The notes beneath the pieces were generated by a model. That model searched no databases. It had not been told where the DNA came from and worked only from the letters and a program-made list of their open reading frames with translations. A stretch of DNA of 64,000 bases, from positions 1 to 64,000 of the forward strand of contig JAEWVR010000019.1 of NCBI GenBank assembly GCA_023459055.1, written 5' to 3'. Positions 28,229-37,694 of this stretch are shown piece after piece (the first letter of the stretch is position 1; every line of letters begins with the position of its first letter). The DNA comes from Fibrobacterota bacterium. GTDB taxonomy: Bacteria > Fibrobacterota > Chitinivibrionia > Chitinivibrionales > Chitinispirillaceae. Both the position numbers and the translations under genes were made by a program.

Positions 28229-28993
28229 CTATTTTTCGATTCTTCCAATCAACCTTAGCAATCCGTCAAGAATGGTCAAAGGATGCGGTGGGCATCCCGG
28301 AATGTAAAGATCGACTTTCAATGTAGTATCCGGACCGTTATTGACTTCATCATGCCCTCTGAAAACACCACCTGATATGGCACATGCACCAACGGCGATA
28401 ACAAGTTTCGGTTCAGCAACGGCATCATAGGTCTTTTTCATCGCAAGCGCCATGTTTGCACTTACCGGCCCGGTCACAAGAATACCATCCGCATGACGTG
28501 GTGATGCAACAAACTGAATGCCAAAACGCCCGAGATCCCATGCCAGTGTCGTAAGAACGTTTGTATCGGCTTCACAGGCATTACACCCGCCAGCACTTAC
28601 CTGACGAAGTTTAAGTGATCTGCCAAACAGGCTTTTGATCTTTTTGTCAAGCTGTACTGCCCGAACCATTGAATCTTCATACAGATCATTAACAAGTGCC
28701 TCTCTTGTAAATGCTGACAGGCGATAGTCCGTCGCGTGTGAAATGGCTTTTGACGGGCATTGATTCAAACACTCGTTACAAAAAAGGCATTTGCCGGTAT
28801 CAATCTGTTTTTTCTCAAGAGATATTGCATCAACCGGACAGATTGTCTCACATACAGAACACCCTGACTGACATTTTGCTCTATCAACAACAGGACGCCC
28901 CCTGAACCTGTCCGGCATCACCGGTGGCGGAGCATCAGGATATTTTATGGTTCTATGCTTCTGCTGTATTCGGGCAAGAACTGCTTTCAACAT
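28229..28993 (-). CDS. Ehr complex: ferredoxin-small subunit fusion (HyfH/HyfI-like)
   Basis: This 254-residue protein joins a two-cluster ferredoxin to the small subunit of a group-4 hydrogenase or complex-I-like enzyme. The first cluster motif is CQSGCSVCETICP, with one extra residue in the first gap. The second is the standard CLFCNECLNQCP. The small-subunit part (from about 125) retains all proximal-cluster ligands: GGCNACE, VGACAISGG and PGCPPHP. So the electron wire to the large subunit is intact although the large subunit lacks nickel ligands. It is last in the operon, 100 nt after the large subunit gene; that gap contains a weak hairpin. Confidence 0.88.
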   Translation of the reverse strand: MLKAVLARIQQKHRTIKYPDAPPPVMPDRFRGRPVVDRAKCQSGCSVCETICPVDAISLEKKQIDTGKCLFCNECLNQCPSKAISHATDYRLSAFTREALVNDLYEDSMVRAVQLDKKIKSLFGRSLKLRQVSAGGCNACEADTNVLTTLAWDLGRFGIQFVASPRHADGILVTGPVSANMALAMKKTYDAVAEPKLVIAVGACAISGGVFRGHDEVNNGPDTTLKVDLYIPGCPPHPLTILDGLLRLIGRIEK

Positions 28994-29093
28994 ACTTTAC
29001 ACTGCCTTTTTGTCATTTGTCATTTTGTTTATACCAGCTATCCGGTATATTTAATTGCTCAACAAACACATTTATTCAATGTGTTATTACGTT

Positions 29094-30620
29094 TTACAAA
29101 TCATGTCCGCAATATGAAAGATTAAAACTTTTATTACAAACAGGAAAATCTGAAATTTGCTGATTACGTAATGCCATTGCCAAACCCGGCCAGTTATGGA
29201 ACGACGGATCAACAATTTTATAGCGGGAAAATTTCCCTGATTCATCAGTAATCCCGACATGGCACACCTCACCACGCCACCCTTCAGTAAGTGCAACAGC
29301 GATTGATGATGGTGCAATGTTCCTGCATTCGGTAAACACTCTGCCACCGGGAAGTGCCAGAAGCTGCTCCCGGATAAATTTGATAGAATGTTGAATTTCA
29401 AGCCAGCGGACATACGCTCTCGCAAATACATCACCACTATTACATAATGCCACCGGAAGATGTGTAAAGCAATAGATCCCGCATGAATGATCATGGCGCA
29501 CATCCCGAAGCAATCCTGTTGCACGCGCCACAGGGCCGACAAGTCCAAGATCCTGTGCGGTCTTTTCTGACACAACGCCAATTTTTTCAAACCTAGCCAT
29601 CACCGATTGAGTGTCCCATAACAGATTCACAGCAACAGTAACATCAGTTTCCGCTGCGTCAAGTCGTTTCAAAAGATCATCAACCCTTGCCTGATCAACA
29701 TCATATGCAACACCTCCACAGCGCATGAACGATCGCCCGAACCGGCTGCCGCAGAGTACTGCTGACATATTAAGAAAATCACCCCTTATTCTTCCGCAAA
29801 ATGAAGATGTAGGAAGAAATCCGATATCAAGAGCAAGTGCACCAAGATCACCCGTATGATTTGCAAGACGTTCCAATTCAAGTGCGATACCTCGTAATGC
29901 CTGAGCGCGCGGTGACACATTACAATTTGAAAGCGCCTCAACAACCTGACAATACGATGTTCCATGTCCGATTGATGTATCACCGGCAATTGTTTCTGCG
30001 AAATAAAGTGAGCGCTTATCAGGCCCGTTTATCAATGCTTTTTCTATACCCCGATGCTGAAACCCGAGCGCAATTTCCAGATGATACACCATTTCTCCAT
30101 GGCACTGAAATCTGAAATGCCCGGGTTCTATAATACCTGCATGCACCGGACCAACTGAGACTTCATGTACCTGCTCTCCCTCAAGCTTGTAGAAATCGCA
30201 CACTGCCGGAAGTATTTCGGTATCCCGCCCTCTCCCCCATGCATCAGCTTTTGTATATGACTTATGATACCGTACCGGTTTAAACCAGGGGTGATCCTTT
30301 ACTTTTACGCCAAACTGTTCTGCAATCTCACGTTCAAACATATGTACCTGAGGACATTTTGGTGTGATCGAGTTAAACTCATAACCACTAATCTCGGTTC
30401 TGCATAGCTTCAATTCATTCTGATCATCATCTGCAATAACCGCAAACAGCTCAACTGTATCAGGGTTATCGGAATTTTTCCCGAATAATGCAGCCACTCT
30501 TTCGCCAAACGCAACTGAGCCGGTAATCGCCTGTGCAAACTGTTCCGGGTTCAGCACTGCGACATTGTCAAGTGAAACTGCGCGGCCATTATTAATTACC
30601 GTCGAAAGGGATTGTACCAT
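29094..30620 (-). CDS. Ehr complex: large subunit lacking NiFe cysteines (HyfG-like)
   Basis: The 508-residue protein is a NuoC-like domain (about 1-125) fused to a NuoD/hydrogenase-large-subunit domain. Family landmarks remain: GPVHAGIIEPGHFRF and GFQHRGIEKA. At the first ligand site, where hydrogenases have ERVCGIC, this protein has ETIAGDTSIGH, so the cysteines are Ala212 and Thr215. At the C-terminal site, where hydrogenases have DPCLSC, it has FNLSYCGHDL, with only Cys504. It therefore cannot bind a normal NiFe centre. This is the hallmark of energy-converting-hydrogenase-related (Ehr) complexes. The partner substrate is unknown. Confidence 0.85.
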   Translation of the reverse strand: MVQSLSTVINNGRAVSLDNVAVLNPEQFAQAITGSVAFGERVAALFGKNSDNPDTVELFAVIADDDQNELKLCRTEISGYEFNSITPKCPQVHMFEREIAEQFGVKVKDHPWFKPVRYHKSYTKADAWGRGRDTEILPAVCDFYKLEGEQVHEVSVGPVHAGIIEPGHFRFQCHGEMVYHLEIALGFQHRGIEKALINGPDKRSLYFAETIAGDTSIGHGTSYCQVVEALSNCNVSPRAQALRGIALELERLANHTGDLGALALDIGFLPTSSFCGRIRGDFLNMSAVLCGSRFGRSFMRCGGVAYDVDQARVDDLLKRLDAAETDVTVAVNLLWDTQSVMARFEKIGVVSEKTAQDLGLVGPVARATGLLRDVRHDHSCGIYCFTHLPVALCNSGDVFARAYVRWLEIQHSIKFIREQLLALPGGRVFTECRNIAPSSIAVALTEGWRGEVCHVGITDESGKFSRYKIVDPSFHNWPGLAMALRNQQISDFPVCNKSFNLSYCGHDL

Positions 30621-30622
30621 GA

Positions 30623-32065
30623 TTAAGACTGCCCCCCTATGAATTCGACTGCATCATTAAGTAATACAGCCAACGGTTTCGGTATGTAAATTCCAAGGAT
30701 CAACACGATGATCATCATTGCAAGTATAGGGGCACCATTCCAGAATCCATCTTTAAAAGTTCCCTTTTCCTTAATTTCATTTGGGGCATTTCCCTGAACT
30801 GTATTTAACACCGTTCCACCCATCCCTATAAAAACAACACAAAGAAGAATAAGAAACAGCGCTCCGGAGAAATATGCGTGCGATTCGAACATACCGGACA
30901 AGATTGAAAACTCACTGATAAATGGTGCAAATGGCGGGGATCCGGTAATCGCAAGAAACGACATCAGAAACATTGATCCGGACAATGGCAGAATTCTTAA
31001 TGCGCCATGAACCTGTTCGATATTTTTACTTCCGTAAGCTCTGTGAATATTTCCGGCACTGAGGAACAATACCCCTTTTGTAATACCATTAGTAAGAATG
31101 TGAAGAACCGTTCCGTATAAAGCGGCTTTTCCGATCCCCAGACCAATCATAAGAATACCCATATGTTCAATACTGGAATACGCAAGCATTCTCTTTATGT
31201 CACGCTGACGAATCAGAAAAAGGGCGGCTGCAATCATGGAAAGAAAACCCATGAACAACAACAGCCTTGACATATACTGCTGTTCACCAGCGGCATAACA
31301 GATATGATAAATTCTCAAAAAAGCAAGAAATGCACACGAGGTTGTAGCACCGGCAAATATTGCTCCAACAAGTCCCGGTGACTCTCCGTATGCATCAGGT
31401 TTCCAGGTGTGCATAGGTGCAAGACCCATCTTGGTTCCATATCCAACAAGAAGGAGAATAAATGCTGCATGAAGCCATATTTTCGATAGCAGCGGTGCAT
31501 TATGCAACAGAACATCATAGGTCAACGTTGCACCAAGCCCGGCATGCAGTGATGAATATGCGATAAAAAATGTTCCAAGTAGTGCAAGCGCAATACCTAC
31601 GGAACCGATCAACAGATATTTCCACATTGCTTCAATACTTAATCGGGTGTGATTAAAATAGATAAGCGGTGCAGTAACAAGCGTCGTAGCCTCAATTGCC
31701 ACCCACATCAGTCCGAGGTGATGCGCCCAGGTGACAAGGCTCATTGTTCCTAAAAATGTCAGAAGACATACAATAAATATTCTGTTGTTCCGTTCATTCC
31801 TGAAATGTAAATACTGTACGGCATAAAAAGAGCAAAAGAGAAAGAGAGTACTTACAAGTAACAGAATTATTTTTCCCAATGGATCAAGAGAAAGCCAGGT
31901 TGACGTTTCAGAAAAACGGTTGCTGAATACAACGATATACGTCAGGACACAATGCGGTATAGCTGCCACAGGAAGCATATACGGCCTGATCCGGTTGGAT
32001 GAAATAATTGCAGCAGCAGCAGCTATAAGTAAAGGATAAAAAATCAGCAAAAATGCCATATACAT
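30623..32065 (-). CDS. Ehr complex: HyfF-like proton-conducting subunit
   Basis: The 480-residue membrane protein belongs to the NuoL/M/N antiporter family and has about 14 hydrophobic segments. Key polar residues of ion channels are visible in WVAIEATTLVTAPLIYF (Glu), YGTKMGLAPMHTWKPDAYGESPG (Lys, His) and QRDIKRMLAYSSIEHMGI (Lys). It would carry H+ or Na+ across the membrane. The start overlaps the end of the HyfE-like gene as TAAATG with AAGGAG close upstream, so translation is coupled. Confidence 0.9.
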   Translation of the reverse strand: MYMAFLLIFYPLLIAAAAAIISSNRIRPYMLPVAAIPHCVLTYIVVFSNRFSETSTWLSLDPLGKIILLLVSTLFLFCSFYAVQYLHFRNERNNRIFIVCLLTFLGTMSLVTWAHHLGLMWVAIEATTLVTAPLIYFNHTRLSIEAMWKYLLIGSVGIALALLGTFFIAYSSLHAGLGATLTYDVLLHNAPLLSKIWLHAAFILLLVGYGTKMGLAPMHTWKPDAYGESPGLVGAIFAGATTSCAFLAFLRIYHICYAAGEQQYMSRLLLFMGFLSMIAAALFLIRQRDIKRMLAYSSIEHMGILMIGLGIGKAALYGTVLHILTNGITKGVLFLSAGNIHRAYGSKNIEQVHGALRILPLSGSMFLMSFLAITGSPPFAPFISEFSILSGMFESHAYFSGALFLILLCVVFIGMGGTVLNTVQGNAPNEIKEKGTFKDGFWNGAPILAMMIIVLILGIYIPKPLAVLLNDAVEFIGGQS

Positions 32066-32707
32066 TTACTCCTTAAGTGAACTCAGGATACGCGTATCCA
32101 TTGATGAAAATGACTGATTGATTTTACTTATGATAATGCAGCTCACGAAAATACCAACGAACAGATCCAGCAGCACTCCCATCTCTATAACCATCGGCAT
32201 TGCTTCCATAAGAAGCACGCCGAATATAAATATTCCATTTTCAAGAATAAGGTACCCGATAACCTGCGTCAGCGCTTTGAATCGTGTTGTCAGGAGGATA
32301 AATCCGACAAGAATTGTTGCAATCGCTGATGGAACGATCAGTTTACTGAGATTCTCATTTGCAAGCGGCATCTGACTTGCAAAAAGTAACGCAAACACCG
32401 TTGCGAGAGCCCCGAGAATAATTGATGGCAAAATACCGATGAGCGGTTCTACCTCACGTTTGATCTGAACATCCCTGAGCGCATGAGACATCATGACCGG
32501 TATGGCAAAACCTTTCAGCACAATTGCAATTATGGATGCAGCAACCGCCAACAGACTGAGTCCATCATGTGTGATAAGCGGTAATATACCAAGCAGGATA
32601 CCCTGAAAGGCGACAATCCGGATAATTGACTGAATACGTGTTGTTCCAAGCGTAAACAGATTCAGCATCAGAATAATTACCAGTATTGCATTAAGTAAAT
32701 TTGTCAT
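32066..32707 (-). CDS. Ehr complex: HyfE-like membrane subunit
   Basis: This 213-residue protein has six to seven transmembrane segments and resembles HyfE, which corresponds to the NuoK-related part of group-4 hydrogenases. The N-terminal LNAILVIILMLNLFTLGTTR and the LIPSIILGALATVFALLFAS-like helices are characteristic, with the acidic residue of EMGVLLDLFVG near the end. It is flanked tightly by the HyfC- and HyfF-like genes (7 nt and adjacent). It probably belongs to the ion-translocating arm. Confidence 0.87.
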   Translation of the reverse strand: MTNLLNAILVIILMLNLFTLGTTRIQSIIRIVAFQGILLGILPLITHDGLSLLAVAASIIAIVLKGFAIPVMMSHALRDVQIKREVEPLIGILPSIILGALATVFALLFASQMPLANENLSKLIVPSAIATILVGFILLTTRFKALTQVIGYLILENGIFIFGVLLMEAMPMVIEMGVLLDLFVGIFVSCIIISKINQSFSSMDTRILSSLKE

Positions 32708-32714
32708 ACAACGT

Positions 32715-33644
32715 TCACCTTATTAAAAGTATAAATCCGAAAGCACAAAACAGTAACGCACTAATCAATAAATAGGGTATGTGCAGGAGCTGCAGACGAG
32801 CCATTACCGATTCGGTAATACCCACAAGTACTGCAATTCCAAGCATTTCCACAATAAATAATATCCAGTTAAGCCAGACGATATCAAACTGAAACGGGAT
32901 CATGATATGTAAGAGCAATGCACTCAGGACAAACATTTTTATTGATGCCGCATAGGTGATAACACCAAAAAGCGGACCACTGTGATCAAGTACCATTGCC
33001 TCGTGTATCATGGTAAGTTCCAGATGTGTATTTGGATCATCAACAGGAATTCTGCAGCTCTCTGCAAGCATGACGATATACACTCCTATTGCTATCAGAA
33101 CAAGTGGTGCAGCAACAATCGCAGAGTATTCCTCAAGCGGTCCGTGCATCATCGGAGTCAGCGATATCTCACCTGATATTTTTGCAAGAACAAGAAATGC
33201 AAAGAACAACGCGGGTTCAGAAAAACAGGCAAAGGTTACTTCACGGGCAGCCCCCATACCCTCAAATGATGAACCGGTATCAAGCGCAGCTGCTGTTGTA
33301 AAGAATCTTGACAATCCAAACAAATATGCAAAAAGTATCAGATCCCCGGCAAAACTTATTGGAGAATCAAAACTCCCCATTGGTATTAAAAGACCGGCAA
33401 TAAACAGCGAGCACAGCGTAACAAACGGTCCGACCCGGAAAACCCACGATGTCGTAACACTGAATACCATTCCTTTTCTGAACAGTTTAAAAATATCGTA
33501 ATACACCTGAAGCAGCGGCACCCCGACACGTCCACCAAACCAGGCTTTGGTTTTATTGATAATTCCAAGCAGCAGTGGAGGCATGGTAATCAATAATATC
33601 AGATGAAGAATAATCTCTACAATATCAACAACCATTGAATTCAT
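32715..33644 (-). CDS. Ehr complex: HyfC/NuoH-like membrane anchor
   Basis: The 309-residue protein is the NuoH-type subunit that docks the soluble arm on the membrane. It shows the cytoplasmic-loop motif GGRVGVPLLQVYYDIFKLFRKG, the acidic loop EGMGAAREVTFACFSEPALF and the SCRIPVDDPNTHLELTMIHEA segment, all conserved in this family. GGGAG lies 8 nt before the ATG. It is 4 nt downstream of the second antiporter-like gene. Confidence 0.93.
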   Translation of the reverse strand: MNSMVVDIVEIILHLILLITMPPLLLGIINKTKAWFGGRVGVPLLQVYYDIFKLFRKGMVFSVTTSWVFRVGPFVTLCSLFIAGLLIPMGSFDSPISFAGDLILFAYLFGLSRFFTTAAALDTGSSFEGMGAAREVTFACFSEPALFFAFLVLAKISGEISLTPMMHGPLEEYSAIVAAPLVLIAIGVYIVMLAESCRIPVDDPNTHLELTMIHEAMVLDHSGPLFGVITYAASIKMFVLSALLLHIMIPFQFDIVWLNWILFIVEMLGIAVLVGITESVMARLQLLHIPYLLISALLFCAFGFILLIR

Positions 33645-33648
33645 CCGT

Positions 33649-35625
33649 TTATCTCCCGATAATTAACAAAACTATAACAGTTACCAAAATATAAAGGACA
33701 TATAAATGTACCTGTCCCCGTTGAAACACCCGTACCATGGGCAGATAATGACCTGCCAGTTTGAAAACAGGTATAACCAATCTATCAAGTACCGCATCGG
33801 GTACAACACTCCTGAACGCCGATTTCCGTGGAAATAATCCGCTGATTTTCGGATCATATTCTGCAGGAACCACAATCCATCGGAACAGCCTTACGATTGT
33901 ATCCCCGAATGATGAGCTGCTGTACTGCATACGACTGGTTGGCTGTGCATATCCGCAATCCCAGGTCCCTAAAGCATTTTCCTTTTTAGTAAACAATTTA
34001 TTCCTGAATGCAAGCATTGTAAAACCTATGAGAAGCAGCAGGCCTGATCCAAGATAACTTATCCATTGAAGTGACTCTGCTGCGTTTACAGAAGCCACCT
34101 GAATTTTTTGTGGAGCCCAGACATCAACAGCACTGACAATCAGGTCCAATGACAATACAGGAATCAGACCGATAAAAAGGCATCCGGCAGCAAGTACAAC
34201 CATCGGCAGAATCAGTGAAACATCAGCCTCATGTGCCTGCGATGCATGTTCAGATCTGCAATTCCCCAGAAAGATTGTACCGAACGCTTTCACAAAACAG
34301 GCTATCGCCATTGGGCCAATTGTAGCAAGAGCAACAGCACCAAGCGGAACTGCCGAAAACGGTTTCCCTGTATCAACTTGTAAATAGTTAAAAAAACCTG
34401 TATACATAAGCCACTCGCTGACAAAACCGTTTAACGGCGGCAACGCACAAATCGCAATAGCACCAACAAGAAAAAGTGACGCTGTTTTAGGCATTCGCTT
34501 GCCAAGCCCTCCCATCTGTTCCAGATCGCGTGTGTGTACCGCATGAATGATCGCACCTGCATTGAGAAACAGTAGTGACTTGAAAAGGCTGTGATTCCAT
34601 ACATGCAAAAGGCTTCCGCATAACCCAAGCATCACGATATCATTTCGCCCGTAATAGCGTCCTGTCAATGCAAGACCTAATCCGAGCAATATGATACCAA
34701 TGTTTTCGATACTACTGTATGCAAGCATCCGCTTGATATCCTGTTGACCGATTGCGATTGCGATTCCTGCAATACCGGTTATCGCTCCGACGACAAGCAA
34801 TGCTCCTCCCCACCACAACTGTATATGAGGAAGCAGTGATGTCATCCGGACAATGCCATATATACCCATTTTAAGCATCACCCCGGACATTACTGCAGAC
34901 ACATGACTTGGTGCATTTGCATGAGCGCCCGGCAGCCATACATGAAACGGAATGATTCCGGCTTTAAAACCAAATCCTACCACAGCAAGCACAAATAGTA
35001 CATCACATCCATGACGGCTTAACAATGGACTATTCACAAGAGCAAAAGATCCGGTTGATAATTTCCACAAGGCAAACATTGCAAACAGACACAACGTTCC
35101 GATATGTGTCGCCACAATGTAAATCCATCCGGCCTGACGCACCTGCTGATTGTGATCCTCTGCGGTTGACGCAAAAAATGCAGCCAATGCCATTATTTCC
35201 CATGCGATTATAAATAGCACTGCATCCTGAGCAACGACGACAAGAGCCATCCCACCTGCAAGAAGTCCGTAAAAAACACCCAGTCGTTTACCGTTCTCAG
35301 GATGAAGACGCTGCGACCAGTAGGACAAACTGTATAACGTGCCCATTGACGGAACAACAAAAACCGGTAAAAGAAATACACAACTTAGCGGATCAATACA
35401 AACGCGAAAAGATCCCCATGGAAGAAACCACTCGTGATTATAGTGCACAATAACACCGGACTTGATTGACAATATAACTCCTGAAATTCCAATCCCGGCG
35501 CCGATAAGCATTAACGCAGATGAAACAACCTGCCCCTTTGTGGAACGTAGTGAAAAAAAGTAGGCCGGAAATCCGCTCATACATAAAATAATGATTGAAC
35601 ACAACACCAAAACAATACTGATCAT
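33649..35625 (-). CDS. Ehr complex: antiporter-like subunit 2 (HyfB-like)
   Basis: The 658-residue NuoL/M-family subunit is a paralogue of the gene immediately upstream. Conserved channel residues are in IAWEIMALAAFFASTAEDHN (Glu), FGFKAGIIPFHVWLPGAHA (Lys, His), SHVSAVMSGVMLKMGIYG (Lys) and WNHSLFKSLLFLNAG (Lys). A C-terminal extension after about residue 560 contains TWDCGYAQPTSRMQYSSSSF, a motif shared with HyfB/MnhA-type extensions and with the paralogue. It adds a further ion channel to the complex. Confidence 0.9.
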   Translation of the reverse strand: MISIVLVLCSIIILCMSGFPAYFFSLRSTKGQVVSSALMLIGAGIGISGVILSIKSGVIVHYNHEWFLPWGSFRVCIDPLSCVFLLPVFVVPSMGTLYSLSYWSQRLHPENGKRLGVFYGLLAGGMALVVVAQDAVLFIIAWEIMALAAFFASTAEDHNQQVRQAGWIYIVATHIGTLCLFAMFALWKLSTGSFALVNSPLLSRHGCDVLFVLAVVGFGFKAGIIPFHVWLPGAHANAPSHVSAVMSGVMLKMGIYGIVRMTSLLPHIQLWWGGALLVVGAITGIAGIAIAIGQQDIKRMLAYSSIENIGIILLGLGLALTGRYYGRNDIVMLGLCGSLLHVWNHSLFKSLLFLNAGAIIHAVHTRDLEQMGGLGKRMPKTASLFLVGAIAICALPPLNGFVSEWLMYTGFFNYLQVDTGKPFSAVPLGAVALATIGPMAIACFVKAFGTIFLGNCRSEHASQAHEADVSLILPMVVLAAGCLFIGLIPVLSLDLIVSAVDVWAPQKIQVASVNAAESLQWISYLGSGLLLLIGFTMLAFRNKLFTKKENALGTWDCGYAQPTSRMQYSSSSFGDTIVRLFRWIVVPAEYDPKISGLFPRKSAFRSVVPDAVLDRLVIPVFKLAGHYLPMVRVFQRGQVHLYVLYILVTVIVLLIIGR

Positions 35626-35652
35626 TTACAACTGAATCCTATCCATGATGCT

Positions 35653-37653
35653 CTATTTTGTAAACCAGTTTAGAAAGAGCTGCTTTAGCGGCATCTGTGA
35701 ACATAGTAAGACAAAAAGCGTAATCACTATATAAAAAATGTAATGTTGTATAATTCCCTGTTGAAACCGGTGAAACCAGGCAGCAAACCTTGAAACATGA
35801 CGTGAAACAGGAATTAACACCCTATCAAGAACAATTTCATTCGTATGGATCAGCAGACGTGTGGCTTTTGGAAACAACCCGGCAACTTCCGGACGATGTT
35901 CATGCGGTTTAAGTATCCATTTAAAGAAGCTGATAATGGTCGCAGCAAATGATGTCGCAGTGTATTGCATGGAATTTGATGGTTTAACATAGCCGCAATC
36001 CCAGGTAACAGTCATTTTTTCTTTTTTCTTTTTAGTAACAAACAGTACACCGGTTACTATAAGTAAGAATGCAATTGTTCCTGCAAGAGCACTTATTGAC
36101 TTCAAGGGAACCGTTGATGACAACTGTGACACTTCTACTGACAAATCGCTATAACAGACGACGATAACCCGTTCAAGAACCGGCCCGATAAGAAATGGGA
36201 AAATACCTATGACTGCACAAACAATCACAAGCACCACCATCGAACTGCGCATCGGAACAGGCGGTTCATGTGCATGATTCGCCAGTGACGAACGCGGTGA
36301 ACCGAGAAATACAGTTCCGAACACCTTGACAAAACATGCTGCGGCAAGTGCACCGATCATAGCCAGAACCGGAACTCCCAGCGCAGCAGTCAGATCACTC
36401 ACGTCATTCATAACCATTTTGAAAAGACCGAAATAGATAAACAATTCACTGATAAATCCGTTTAGCGGCGGAAGACCGCAAATTGCAATTGCTCCGATAA
36501 GAAACCAGAGTGCTGTCTGGGGCATTTTTTTAGCAAGACCGCCAAGAAGATCAATTTTACGTGTATGTGTCGCATGTACTACTGCGCCTGCACAATAAAA
36601 CAAAAGGGATTTAAAAAAACTGTGATTCCATACATGAAGCAGCGCACCGGCAAGCCCAAGTATCGTAATTTCCATCATGTCTGTAGCCCGGCCTATCAGT
36701 GCTATTCCTAATCCAATAAGGATAATTCCAATATTTTCAACACTGTGATATGCAAGCAACCGCTTTACATCATGTTGAGCGATTGCAAACACAACACCAA
36801 AAAGTCCACTGATAAATCCGATAAAAATGATAATACTTCCCCAGGCATATGGTGGTGACGGAAAAAGCGACAGCCATCTTATAAGCCCGTAAATACCCAT
36901 TTTTAATACCACACCGCTTAACATTGCAGAAACATGTGTCGGTGCAGTTGCATGTGCTGACGGCAGCCAGAAGTGAAATGGCATCGCCCCGGCTTTTAAT
37001 CCGAATCCAAGTAATGCGAGAAAGAACAGGATATTCATCATTGTAAAGCTGATTGTTCCAGACTCTACAGGTGTTAACATATACGAACCTGTAGTGTGTT
37101 TCCACAATGAGAAAACTGCAAACAGCGATAACGTACCGATATGTGTAGCTATAAGATACACCAACCCTGCAAAGCGGCTCTCACCACGATTATCTTCTGT
37201 TGACACGAGAAAAAATGCAGCCAATGCCATTATTTCCCATCCTATAAGAAACGCCATCGCATGCTTACTAACAATAAGAATTGCCATACCAGCGACAAGC
37301 AGTCCCCAGAAAATAAGCAGCTTGCGGCTGTTTGACGGATGACGGTCGTGAGGCCAGTAGGATATACCATAGAGTGACCCCAGAAATCCCATCAGAAAAA
37401 CAGGTACAAGAAAAAAGGCACTGAGCGGATCTATCGAGAAATAAAGGGTATCCATTGCGGGCCACTCAATCGAAGCAATCACCGTTGGTTTACAAAATGC
37501 AAAAACGACAGCACCAAAGGCAGCGATGGCACTGATGGACATTAAAAACAATGCAAACAAACCGGATTTTGTTGAGGTACGACTGAGAAACTGAGCGGGG
37601 ACACCGCTGAACGCAGCAGCAACAATTGCGATAAAAATAAGTATCAGTGACAT
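35653..37653 (-). CDS. Ehr complex: antiporter-like subunit 1 (HyfB-like)
   Basis: The 666-residue subunit heads the complex operon. It shares the whole plan of its paralogue: IGWEIMALAAFFLVSTED, FGLKAGAMPFHFWLPSAHA, a Lys-containing channel helix and WNHSFFKSLLFYCAG, and a C-terminal extension with TWDCGYVKPSNSMQYTATSF. AAAGGA is 6 nt before the ATG. Two full-size HyfB-like subunits plus HyfF give three antiporter-type channels, as in respiratory complex I. The gene follows the HTH-EIIA regulator by 41 nt. Confidence 0.9.
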   Translation of the reverse strand: MSLILIFIAIVAAAFSGVPAQFLSRTSTKSGLFALFLMSISAIAAFGAVVFAFCKPTVIASIEWPAMDTLYFSIDPLSAFFLVPVFLMGFLGSLYGISYWPHDRHPSNSRKLLIFWGLLVAGMAILIVSKHAMAFLIGWEIMALAAFFLVSTEDNRGESRFAGLVYLIATHIGTLSLFAVFSLWKHTTGSYMLTPVESGTISFTMMNILFFLALLGFGLKAGAMPFHFWLPSAHATAPTHVSAMLSGVVLKMGIYGLIRWLSLFPSPPYAWGSIIIFIGFISGLFGVVFAIAQHDVKRLLAYHSVENIGIILIGLGIALIGRATDMMEITILGLAGALLHVWNHSFFKSLLFYCAGAVVHATHTRKIDLLGGLAKKMPQTALWFLIGAIAICGLPPLNGFISELFIYFGLFKMVMNDVSDLTAALGVPVLAMIGALAAACFVKVFGTVFLGSPRSSLANHAHEPPVPMRSSMVVLVIVCAVIGIFPFLIGPVLERVIVVCYSDLSVEVSQLSSTVPLKSISALAGTIAFLLIVTGVLFVTKKKKEKMTVTWDCGYVKPSNSMQYTATSFAATIISFFKWILKPHEHRPEVAGLFPKATRLLIHTNEIVLDRVLIPVSRHVSRFAAWFHRFQQGIIQHYIFYIVITLFVLLCSQMPLKQLFLNWFTK

Positions 37654-37694
37654 AGCAATCCTTTACTCATATGAAAAGGATCCATAGCTACTGT

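Noticed and set aside
29094..30620. Functional NiFe hydrogenase
   Set aside because: Neither ligand motif has its cysteine pair, so hydrogen chemistry at a NiFe centre is not supported.
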